In this document: positions 32,737-39,721 of the stretch, in pieces
How positions within the stretch are numbered: position 1 is the stretch's first letter
Layout: each line of letters starts with the position of its first letter
Position numbers and translations under genes: made by a program
Notes under the pieces: generated by a model
Seen by the model: the letters and a program-made list of their open reading frames with translations, nothing else
The model's database searches: none
Told to the model about the DNA's origin: nothing
DNA from: JBKPCD01 sp046727175
Lineage (GTDB): Bacteria; Acidobacteriota; Vicinamibacteria; Vicinamibacterales; 2-12-FULL-66-21
Length of the DNA: 60,745 nt
Assembly (NCBI GenBank): GCA_046727175.1
Contig: JBKPCD010000055.1
Location: 1 to 60,745 of the forward strand
Direction: 5' to 3'

Positions 32737-35328
32737 GTGCCCGAGTACAAACCCCAAACCATAGAAAGGAAGTGGCAGGATCGGTGGACCGCCGACCGCG
32801 CGTTCGAGGTCACTGAAGATCCCTCCCGGCCGAAGTTCTATTGCCTCGAGATGTTCGCGTACCCGTCCGGGCACGCCCACGTCGGGCACCTTCGCAACTA
32901 CATGATCGGCGACGTCGTCGCGCGTACGAAGCGGATGCGCGGCTTCAACGTGCTGCACCCGTTCGGCTGGGACGCGTTCGGCCTGCCCGCCGAGAACGCG
33001 GCAATCAAGAACCGCACCCACCCCGAGACGTGGACCCTCGAGAACATCGGGCACATGAAGGGTCAGCTCCAGCGCATCGGCATCAGTTACGGTTGGGAGC
33101 GCGAGATCGCGACGTGCCTGGCGGAGTACTACAAGTGGAATCAATGGATCTTCCTCAAGATGCTCGAGCGCGATCTCGCGTATCGCAAACGATCCACGGT
33201 CAACTGGTGCCCGAGCTGCAAGACGGTGCTCGCGAACGAACAGGTGATCAACGGTGAGTGCTGGCGATGCGGCTCGAAAGTGACGACCCGAGAGCTGGAG
33301 CAGTGGTTCTTCCGAATCACCGCGTACTCGGACGAACTGTTGGAAGGCATCGACCGGTTGCCAGGTTGGCCCGAAAAGGTTCTGACGATGCAGCGGAACT
33401 GGATCGGGCGATCGGAGGGCGCTCGCGTGAGGTTTCCGCTCGCGCCAGTCGGGGAGCGGACCCCGGCTTCCGGGCCCCGGCCCCCGGTCGCTGACCACGA
33501 GCCCGACTCCATCGAAGTTTTCACCACCCGCATCGACACGATCTACGGCGCCAATTTCATGCTGCTCGCGCCCGAGCACCCGCTCGTACAACAGTGGGCC
33601 AGCGACGACCGTGCGACGGAGTTCCAGGAAAACCTCCGACGCTTTCAGGCGCAGGATCGTCACGCCCGGATGACCGGCGAGATTGAGAAGGAGGGTTTTC
33701 CGACCGGCCGTTTCGCGATCAATCCGTTCACGAACCAGCCGATTCCGATTTGGGTCGCGAACTTCGTTCTCATCGAATACGGCACTGGCGCCGTCATGGG
33801 CGTCCCGGGCGGCGACAGACGGGACTTCGAGTTCGCTCGAAAGTACAACTTGCCGATCACGGTCGTCGTCCAGCCGGAGGGGCAGAAGCTGTCCGCCGAA
33901 ACGATGACCGAGCCTTACGAATCGCCGGGCACGCTCGTGAACTCCGGTGAGTTCACTGGACTGCCGACATCGGAGGCGTTGCCGCGAATGACCGAGGCCG
34001 CAGAGCATCGGGGCAGCGGCGTGCGCACGATTCAGTACCGCCTGAAGGACTGGGGCATCTCGCGTCAGCGCTACTGGGGCACGCCGATTCCGGTTCTGTA
34101 CTGTCAAAAATGCGGAATGGTGCCGGTGCCGGCCGACGACTTGCCGGTGCTCCTGCCGAAGGTCGCGCAGTTCAGCGGACGGGGCGACTCGCCGCTCGCA
34201 CAGATACCCGAGTTCGTCAACACGACCTGTCCGGACTGTGGAGGACCGGCGCGACGCGAGACGGACACGATGGATACGTTCGTCGATTCATCGTGGTACT
34301 TCTTCCGTTTCTGTGATCCGCACAACGACAACCTGCCGTTCGATCCGGATACGGTTTCATATTGGGGACCGGTCGACTTCTACGTCGGGGGCGTCGAGCA
34401 CGCAATCCTGCACCTGATCTACTCGCGGTTCTTCTGCCGCGTGTTTCGCGATCTGGGCATGACCGGTCTCGACGAACCGTTCACGACGCTCCTGACGCAA
34501 GGCATGGTGCTGAAGGATGGCAAAGTCATGTCGAAGTCGGTGGGCAACGTCGTGGACCCCGACGACATGATTCAGAAGTACGGCGCGGACGCGCTACGCC
34601 TGTACGTGGTCTTCGTCGCCCCGCCCGAGAAGGAGATCGAGTGGAGCGACGCTGGTCTCGAGGGCAGCTACCGGTTCCTCGCGCGCGTGTGGCGGCTCGT
34701 CGACCAGCTCGCTGAGACGATCGGCGGCCAGGGCATTCCCGGACCCGGTGACCTGGATCTGAACGACGAGGAACGCGCCCTGCGGCGGAAGACGCACGAG
34801 ACGATTCGACGCGTCACGATCGATATCGATCCACGAGTTCACCTCAACACCGCCGTATCGGGACTCATGGAGCTCGTGAACGAGCTGTACGCGTTCTGCA
34901 GCCGCACGAACTGCATTCGCCTGGGAAGCGATGGCGGCGACCGCGAAACTGTCGGCGGCCTCGAGCGGTCTGCAACCGTTTCGGTCCTGAAGGAGGCGGT
35001 CGAGGCGCTGGTGCTCATGCTCTCCCCGTTTGCGCCTCACATGTGCGAGGAGCTCTGGGTCGCGTTGGGTCACCGTGGAGGGATCACAGCGGCGGGCTGG
35101 CCGCAGTTCCAGGAGTCGATCGCGAAGGCTGAGGAGATCGTGGTGCCTGTGCAGGTCAACGGCAAGGTGCGCACACGGCTCACGGTTGCCGCAGAAACAT
35201 CGGACGATCGACTGCGCGAGCTCGCTCTTGCGGATCCTCACGTCCAAAAACATCTCGACGGCAGGGTCGTGCGCAAGATCGTGATCGCTCCCGGCGCGAC
35301 GCGCCTTGTCAGCATCGTCGCAGGTTGA
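32737..35328 (+). CDS. leuS: Leucyl-tRNA synthetase
   Basis: LeuRS charges tRNA-Leu. The GTG at 32737 begins MPEYKPQTIERKWQDRW, the normal LeuRS start, giving 863 residues; the frame is open further upstream but that part is the shadow of the HDAC gene. The class I HxGH motif is in YPSGHAHVGHLRNYM, the zinc-like Cys pairs are in NWCPSCKTVLANEQV, and the KMSKS loop is KVMSKSVGNVVDPDD. The CP1 editing domain starts near residue 225 and contains a Pro/Gly insertion encoded by a heptad repeat (GERTPASGPRPP) just before IEVFTTRIDTIYG. The C-terminal anticodon and tRNA-binding domains are complete. lptE and holA follow, a common order. Confidence 0.97.
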   Translation: MPEYKPQTIERKWQDRWTADRAFEVTEDPSRPKFYCLEMFAYPSGHAHVGHLRNYMIGDVVARTKRMRGFNVLHPFGWDAFGLPAENAAIKNRTHPETWTLENIGHMKGQLQRIGISYGWEREIATCLAEYYKWNQWIFLKMLERDLAYRKRSTVNWCPSCKTVLANEQVINGECWRCGSKVTTRELEQWFFRITAYSDELLEGIDRLPGWPEKVLTMQRNWIGRSEGARVRFPLAPVGERTPASGPRPPVADHEPDSIEVFTTRIDTIYGANFMLLAPEHPLVQQWASDDRATEFQENLRRFQAQDRHARMTGEIEKEGFPTGRFAINPFTNQPIPIWVANFVLIEYGTGAVMGVPGGDRRDFEFARKYNLPITVVVQPEGQKLSAETMTEPYESPGTLVNSGEFTGLPTSEALPRMTEAAEHRGSGVRTIQYRLKDWGISRQRYWGTPIPVLYCQKCGMVPVPADDLPVLLPKVAQFSGRGDSPLAQIPEFVNTTCPDCGGPARRETDTMDTFVDSSWYFFRFCDPHNDNLPFDPDTVSYWGPVDFYVGGVEHAILHLIYSRFFCRVFRDLGMTGLDEPFTTLLTQGMVLKDGKVMSKSVGNVVDPDDMIQKYGADALRLYVVFVAPPEKEIEWSDAGLEGSYRFLARVWRLVDQLAETIGGQGIPGPGDLDLNDEERALRRKTHETIRRVTIDIDPRVHLNTAVSGLMELVNELYAFCSRTNCIRLGSDGGDRETVGGLERSATVSVLKEAVEALVLMLSPFAPHMCEELWVALGHRGGITAAGWPQFQESIAKAEEIVVPVQVNGKVRTRLTVAAETSDDRLRELALADPHVQKHLDGRVVRKIVIAPGATRLVSIVAG
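33460..33487. repeat. heptad units inside leuS
   Basis: ACCCCGG-CTTCCGG-GCCCCGG-CCCCCGG run in exact 7-base steps inside the leuS reading frame. They encode the stretch TPASGPRPP in a loop of the CP1 editing domain. The unit resembles that of the prmA array read on the other strand (CCGGTCC / CCGGCCC). Confidence 0.7.
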
Positions 35329-35329
35329 T

Positions 35330-35956
35330 ATGAGCACACATCTCCGTCTTTCCGCCGCTGTTTTCTCGCGGGTGACTCGCCAGTTTCGTCGAGCCGTGCC
35401 GGAGCGCTCGCTCAACGGGCTTGCGAGAGGGTCCGCGTGCGTAGCGATCATCGTAGCGATGCTCCCGCTCGGAGGATGTGGATATACGCTGTCGGGACGG
35501 GGATCGTTTCTGCCGGCCTACATCAAGACCATCGGCGTGCCGATGTTCAAGAACGACACGAGCGTCTTCGACGTGGAGCAGAAGGTGACGTCCAAGGTGC
35601 AGGCCGAGCTGGTCGGCCGCGGCCGTTACACGGTGCTGCCAGAGGCCACGGGCGTCGATGCGGTGCTGTCGGGTGAGATCACGGCGATAAACATTGCCGC
35701 CAGCGGGTTCACACAGCAGCAACAGACGTCGCGCTTTACCGTGACGCTCGTTGCGAAGGTGGAGCTCCGCGATCTGAAAACGAACAAGGTCCTATGGGCG
35801 AATCCGGCGATGCAGTTCAGCGACCAGTTCGAGCCGACGACCGCGAGCAGCGCGCTCGATGCATCCGCGTTTCTTCGACAGGACGCCAACGCGCTCGAGC
35901 GCCTCGCCACCGAATTCGCTCGCGCTGTCGTCAGCGCGATGCTCGAGGCGTTCTAA
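35330..35956 (+). CDS. lptE: LPS-assembly lipoprotein LptE
   Basis: LptE plugs the LptD barrel and helps place LPS at the cell surface. The 208-residue product has a long N-terminal arginine-containing leader. The signal sequence ends in the lipobox MLPLGGCGYTLSG (Cys about 51). The family core follows (YIKTIGVPMFKNDTSVFDVE, LSGEITAINIAASG, RFTVTLVAKVELRD). The ATG at 35330 directly follows the leuS stop. A shorter start nearer the lipobox is possible because the leader is unusually long. The leuS-lptE-holA order supports the call. Confidence 0.9.
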   Translation: MSTHLRLSAAVFSRVTRQFRRAVPERSLNGLARGSACVAIIVAMLPLGGCGYTLSGRGSFLPAYIKTIGVPMFKNDTSVFDVEQKVTSKVQAELVGRGRYTVLPEATGVDAVLSGEITAINIAASGFTQQQQTSRFTVTLVAKVELRDLKTNKVLWANPAMQFSDQFEPTTASSALDASAFLRQDANALERLATEFARAVVSAMLEAF

Positions 35957-36160
35957 AACCGGCTCTGGGCTCAGGCTTTAGGCGGCCCTGGCGGGGTCTG
36001 AAGACTCCGCCCCACAGAAACACAGGTGAGCGCCGGGTTAGAGGGAAAAGTCAGAGCCGCGTCCTGCGCGGCCTGGCGACGCTCAGGCAGTCCATCACGA
36101 ACGTCGCAGCAGCCTAAAGCCCAAAGCCAAGAGCCGAACAGCCGAAAGCCAAGAGCCGCC
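35957..36160. repeat. heptad array with distant inverted partner enclosing a GC hairpin (GGCTCNG / AGCCNAA)
   Basis: The left arm GGCTCTGGGCTCAGGCTTTA (35960-35979) starts four bases after the lptE stop. The right arm (36111-36160) has AGCCTAA-AGCCCAA-AGCCAAG and later AGCCGAA-AGCCAAG-AGCCGCC, complementary to it. Between them lies the hairpin GGCGGGGTCTGAAGACTCCG CCCC at 35990-36014 and about 95 bases without features. The ATG of holA follows 4 bases after the array. Confidence 0.88.
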
Positions 36161-36163
36161 GTC

Positions 36164-37159
36164 ATGCCCTCGTCTACGCCCTCCGCCGTCCGAAAGCAGA
36201 TCGCACAAGGGAAACCGGACCCCCTGTACCTCATCGTCGGTGACGATGACGCGGAGATGTCACGACTTGCGGCGGAGTTCGGGTCATTGATCGAGGACGA
36301 TCTGCGTGCCTTCAACGTCGAACGGCTTTACGCGACGGACAAGGGCGTGACCGGCGCCTCGATCGCCGAGGCCGCACGTATGCTCCCGATGATGGCGGAA
36401 CGACGCGTCGTCATCGTACTCCGGGCCGAGAAACTGCTGAAGCCGAAACGTCGCGCCAGGATCGAAGAGGCGCTCGTCGAGGACGGGGACGACGACCCAG
36501 TCGGCGACGGCGACGGCCTTGAGGCGTACGTCAGCAGGCCGGAGCCGCGGACCGTGCTCGTGTTCGTTGCGTCCGACGTCGATCGATCGCGGCGACTGAC
36601 CAAGCTGCTCGCGAAGGCGGCAACCGTTGTCGAGTGCTGGGGACTGAAGGAAGCGAAGGACGCCCGGATCGACCTGCGCCAGGTCGCGCGACGAGCCGAG
36701 CAGCTCGTCCGGCAGTCAGTCACGGAACGCGGGCGTCAGATCGACCCGGTGGCGGCGCGGCTCCTCGCGGAGCGCGCCGGCGGCGACATCGGGCGCCTTC
36801 GAGGCGACCTCGAGCGGCTCCTCCTCTATTCAGCGGGGGCCGACGCGATCACGGTCGCTGATGCACGCGCGGTCGTGAGCCCTGAGAGCTCACAGGACGA
36901 CTGGGCTGTAACGAATGCCATTCAGAACGGAGACGCGGCCGAGGCGCTGAAGCAGCTCGCGCTTGCGCTCGACGCGGGAGCGGTGCCCTACATGGTCCTT
37001 GGACAGCTCGCCTGGTTCGCTCGGGAAAAGCTGGATCCGCGCCGCGTGCCCCGAGCCATAGAGGCGCTGTTTCATACGGATGTCGACCTCAAGAGCTCCG
37101 GCGGAGATCCGAGAGTACTGCTGGAAAGGCTCGTCGTCGAGCTGTGCCGGCCTCGATAA
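36164..37159 (+). CDS. holA: DNA polymerase III delta subunit (clamp-loader wrench)
   Basis: HolA opens the beta sliding clamp in the clamp-loader complex. The 331-residue product starts at ATG 36164. The frame is open back to 36026, but that part is the repeat array and non-conserved. Family marks are PLYLIVGDDDAEMSRL, the RVVIVLRAEKLLKPKRR beta-domain line, the region with VLVFVASDVDRSRRLTK and the C-terminal collar domain with NAIQNGDAAEALKQLALAL and MVLGQLAWFAREKL. It follows lptE and is convergent with rpsT. Confidence 0.92.
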   Translation: MPSSTPSAVRKQIAQGKPDPLYLIVGDDDAEMSRLAAEFGSLIEDDLRAFNVERLYATDKGVTGASIAEAARMLPMMAERRVVIVLRAEKLLKPKRRARIEEALVEDGDDDPVGDGDGLEAYVSRPEPRTVLVFVASDVDRSRRLTKLLAKAATVVECWGLKEAKDARIDLRQVARRAEQLVRQSVTERGRQIDPVAARLLAERAGGDIGRLRGDLERLLLYSAGADAITVADARAVVSPESSQDDWAVTNAIQNGDAAEALKQLALALDAGAVPYMVLGQLAWFAREKLDPRRVPRAIEALFHTDVDLKSSGGDPRVLLERLVVELCRPR

Positions 37160-37187
37160 GCGAAAGGAACAGTGCCCGCGCGCAGAC

Positions 37188-37460
37188 CTACGCTGCGGCC
37201 GACTTCTTCGAAACGCGCGCGGCCAGACGTGACTTGTACCGGCCGGCGGTATTCCGGTGAATCATCCCCTTGCTCGCCATCTTGTCCACGAGGGAGATGG
37301 TCTGCCGAAGGGCATCCTTGACGTCATTGGGGTTTCCCCCGTCGATTGCCGCACGGATATCACGCAATGCGGTCCGGAGCCGGGTCCTGAGCTGGCGATT
37401 GTGCTCGCGGCGCTTGACGTTCTGACGATGCGCTTTGAGCGCGGAGTCGTGGCTGGCCAC
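37188..37460 (-). CDS. rpsT: 30S ribosomal protein S20
   Basis: A 90-residue basic protein that binds 16S rRNA. The start MASHDSALKAHRQNVKRREHN and the helical body with MASKGMIHRNTAGRYKSRL are typical of S20. The short spacer to holA (28 bases) has no room for more than a shared terminator. A promoter with a good extended -10 lies about 75 bases upstream, leaving a leader of about 68 bases. Confidence 0.97.
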   Translation of the reverse strand: MASHDSALKAHRQNVKRREHNRQLRTRLRTALRDIRAAIDGGNPNDVKDALRQTISLVDKMASKGMIHRNTAGRYKSRLAARVSKKSAAA

Positions 37461-37534
37461 TGATAACGGTCCTTGGAAGCGTGACGTGTGAGGCGATCCC
37501 CGGGCCGGTTTGCGATCGGGGCTACAAACCAGTG

Positions 37535-37543
37535 ATTATAGCA
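37535..37543 (-). promoter_or_regulatory. extended -10 promoter of rpsT
   Basis: Read on the minus strand, TGCTATAAT is a perfect -10 with the extended TG. The -35 region is weak (CAGTTG or TTGCTC at non-ideal spacing), which extended -10 promoters tolerate. Transcription would start near 37528 and give a leader of about 68 bases before the rpsT ATG. Confidence 0.6.
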
Positions 37544-37636
37544 CACGCAAGCAGAGCAACTGAGCCCAGCTGCTGCGCGGATCTTTCCGGACTGGGGGGA
37601 ACGGTCGATCTCCGCTCCGGCGCTCAACCGTGCGAG

Positions 37637-37900
37637 GTGCCCGTGACCGACGACGAACGAGAGGACGTGCTGCAGTTGCTCGCCAATTACGAGAACATGG
37701 CACGCGCGGTGGAGAGTCTGGTGCACTATCTGAAGCGAGAGATCGCGATTAATCTGCAGGCAGAGCGCTATCGGGGTCCGGTGCAGGATATCGTGGACCT
37801 CGTACCCGTCTGGCGGAATTATGCGGCGAGTATTCGGGTGAAGTTCATGCTCGACCGGAGGGCTGTTCCGAGGCCGACATCGAAACCACCCGAGTGCTGA
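37637..37900 (+). CDS. Hypothetical 87-residue protein
   Basis: From GTG 37637 the frame gives MPVTDDEREDVLQLLANYEN and a predicted mostly helical protein with AESLVHYLKREI-like amphipathic stretches. It ends near a proline-rich tail. No family is recognised. The same frame is open upstream to 37481, but that part reads through the rpsT promoter region and is probably not coding. There is no good ribosome-binding site. Supporting points are amino-acid composition and lack of a competing gene; I regard it as plausible. Confidence 0.45.
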   Translation: MPVTDDEREDVLQLLANYENMARAVESLVHYLKREIAINLQAERYRGPVQDIVDLVPVWRNYAASIRVKFMLDRRAVPRPTSKPPEC

Positions 37901-37961
37901 GAACCCACATCGCACCCGACTCATCCGCGGGACAGCACGGCGCGCTTATCAGCGGTCCAGG

Positions 37962-38150
37962 TCAGCTCTCCAACTTTCTCCACTGTCCGTCGCGTGGAAA
38001 AGTTCGCTCCCGCTCGAGAGAGCAGCGCAGCCGCTCCGCCAACTCGCCAAATGCAAGCGACGCCTGTCTGAGGTGGTAGTTTTCTTCCCTCAACCGACGG
38101 ATTTCCTCCCGACATTCTTCCAAATCTGAGAAATTTGCGGCCTCGATCAT
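37962..38150 (-). CDS. Hypothetical 62-residue coiled-coil protein
   Basis: The ATG at 38150 starts MIEAANFSDLEECREEIRRL followed by REENYHLRQASLAFGELAER, a strongly charged heptad pattern typical of a coiled coil. A basic tail ends the product. The LRQASLAFGELAERL wording looks like a small conserved protein I have seen in related genomes, but I cannot name a family. It lies 52 bases downstream of the S4-domain gene on the same strand and is probably cotranscribed with it. Confidence 0.6.
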   Translation of the reverse strand: MIEAANFSDLEECREEIRRLREENYHLRQASLAFGELAERLRCSLERERTFPRDGQWRKLES

Positions 38151-38202
38151 GCGTCCTCCACTCGCCCTCTTTAGAAGGCTGCAAGCGACAGGCCGGTCAT
38201 CG

Positions 38203-38643
38203 TCAGCCGCGCTCCTTGATTCGTCTGAGCGCACGACGCTCGCGCTTGTCGGGCGCGCCTCGACCGGCCGGTCGGATTGGTCGAAGCAGTCGCGCCATGC
38301 GCGAGGCCTCGAGCTGCTCGGGAGTTGGAGGAGGGGTCACATCTTCGTACAACTCTCGCGCTGCCGCCTTCGGAATGTGGCGATCGGCAATTGCTCGCAC
38401 CACGACCTGCTGGCGGCGACCGAGCGGTCGCGTAATCGTCACGCGATCTCCAAGGCGAATCTCGCGATGCGGCTTGGCGACCTGTTCGTTCACGTCGACC
38501 TTGCCACCTTTGCAGGCCTTCTGCGCCTCGGATCGCGTCCTGAAAAGGCACGCGACATCGAGCCAGACGTCGAGACGAAGCGACTCGAGAGGTTCCCGGT
38601 TCACGGTTCTCGGTTGCCGGTTCGAGGTTCTTTCGGCTAACAT
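38203..38643 (-). CDS. S4-domain RNA-binding protein (Hsp15-like)
   Basis: The 146-residue frame contains an S4 RNA-binding domain: SLRLDVWLDVACLFRTRSEA, KGGKVDVNEQVAKPHREI, LGDRVTI. A basic C-terminal tail (APDKRERRALRRIKERG) follows. Hsp15 (HslR) proteins of this kind recover stalled 50S subunits carrying peptidyl-tRNA. The first 17 or so residues (LAERTSNRQPRTVNREP) are encoded by the heptad array at 38589-38630, so the real start may be later. No good ATG or GTG exists between the array and the S4 domain, so translation may truly begin in the array. Confidence 0.8.
   Translation of the reverse strand: MLAERTSNRQPRTVNREPLESLRLDVWLDVACLFRTRSEAQKACKGGKVDVNEQVAKPHREIRLGDRVTITRPLGRRQQVVVRAIADRHIPKAAARELYEDVTPPPTPEQLEASRMARLLRPIRPAGRGAPDKRERRALRRIKERG
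38589..38630. repeat. heptad array (NNGGTTC), one arm, inside the start of the S4-domain gene
   Basis: Six units in perfect 7-base register: GAGGTTC, CCGGTTC, ACGGTTC, TCGGTTG, CCGGTTC, GAGGTTC. The GGTTC core is shared with the arrays at 8361 and 45095. No inverted partner is found nearby. On the minus strand it encodes the first residues of the S4-domain frame. Confidence 0.9.
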
Positions 38644-38786
38644 ACCTCCGCTCGTCCGGGAGACCTACTTGCAGCTCGATCCCCACGCACAACGGGGAGG
38701 ATCTGAGCGAGATCGAAGAATCGGCTCGAGAGTGTGGTGGGGAGTCACCCGACGATGCTTGAGGCCTGCCTTGCTCCCTCGATGCG

Positions 38787-38821
38787 CAAAGCCAAGCCGA
38801 ACGCCGTGAGCCGAAAGCCGG
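38787..38821. repeat. short AGCC-type array abutting the transglycosylase stop
   Basis: CAAAGCCAAGCCGAACGCC, GTGAGCCGAAAGCCGG repeats AGCC at 7-8 base steps and closely resembles the right arm of the array at 36111-36160. It ends three bases before the stop codon of the lytic transglycosylase gene. The rest of the 38644-38824 spacer shows nothing recognisable. Confidence 0.65.
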
Positions 38822-38824
38822 ATG

Positions 38825-39535
38825 TCAGCGTCGAGCTGCAGAGGCGATGAGCTCCGCGCCAGGGGACCGCACGTTCGAATATCTGACCACTTCGCGGCCG
38901 TCGACGATCTCGACCGTCCGGTAGATGCGGACGGACGGTGCAGGCGCTGAGGAACCATCTGTGACGCTGCGGATCTTGTCCACGTAGCTGCGGGTCTCGC
39001 GGTATGGAGGGACCGCTCCGTACTTCTGTACGGCGCCCGGCCCCGCGTTGTAAGCGGCCAGTGCCAGCTCCACGTTGCCGGAGTATCGCGTCAATAGTGA
39101 TTTCAGGTAGGTCACCCCGCCACGGATGTTCTCGGCGGGATTGTAGGGATCACTGACGCGATACTCGGCTGCGGTCGCGGGCATCAGCTGCATCAGCCCC
39201 ATCGCGCCTTTGACCGATCGCGCCCGCGGGTTGAACGCGGACTCCGCCTGGATGACCGCGCGAACCAGATCCGCGCTCACGCCGTTTGCCAACGCGTGCT
39301 CCTCGATCGTCGAGTCGTACGCTGATGATCGGCGCGGTCCCGCCTGCCGCGTGACGCGCATGGTACTGCTCGTTCCGACCGCAAACGTACGGGCCGCCGG
39401 ATCCTTCGGCCGATCGGACAGCACCATGTGTCCGGATGCATCGCGCCAGACGTAGATCTGCGCCCAGGCCGCAATCGGTGCGGTCCCCAAGAATACGAGC
39501 GTGGCGACGATCGTACGAACGAGGAGCGAGCTCAT
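38825..39535 (-). CDS. Lytic transglycosylase (DUF4124 + SLT domain)
   Basis: This enzyme cleaves peptidoglycan glycan strands to 1,6-anhydro ends. The 236-residue product has a signal peptide (MSSLLVRTIVATLVFLGTAP). A DUF4124 segment (IYVWRDASGHMVLSDRPKDP) follows, then the SLT domain. The catalytic glutamate is in AVIQAESAFNPRARS, followed by GAMGLMQLMPATAAEY and LALAAYNAGPGAVQKYG. It acts in the periplasm. It lies 186 bases downstream of alaS on the same strand; that spacer shows only a weak GGTTCAGG-like word. Confidence 0.92.
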   Translation of the reverse strand: MSSLLVRTIVATLVFLGTAPIAAWAQIYVWRDASGHMVLSDRPKDPAARTFAVGTSSTMRVTRQAGPRRSSAYDSTIEEHALANGVSADLVRAVIQAESAFNPRARSVKGAMGLMQLMPATAAEYRVSDPYNPAENIRGGVTYLKSLLTRYSGNVELALAAYNAGPGAVQKYGAVPPYRETRSYVDKIRSVTDGSSAPAPSVRIYRTVEIVDGREVVRYSNVRSPGAELIASAARR

Positions 39536-39721
39536 GATCGGGTGCGGCGACCCGGACCAACCCCGGATTCGTGCGTGCCGGATTGGACAGATCGCCGCGT
39601 CCAGCTCGAGGGCAAGGGCTGTACCGCGTGTTTTCAGCAGGTTAGGCTTGGTTCAGGGATCCAAGTGTTCTGAATCGGCACAGGCGATTGCGAGAAGGGG
39701 AGAGCAGAAATCGACTCCGTC

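Noticed and set aside
32551..34107. 518-codon minus-strand ORF opposite leuS
   Set aside because: Shadow of leuS; no family resemblance.
37262..37924. 220-codon minus-strand ORF across rpsT
   Set aside because: It overlaps rpsT in another frame on the same strand and reads through its promoter.
38644..38824. Spacer considered as a tRNA or other structured RNA gene
   Set aside because: No acceptor stem pairing, no T-loop GTTCGAATC-type sequence and no cloverleaf could be drawn.
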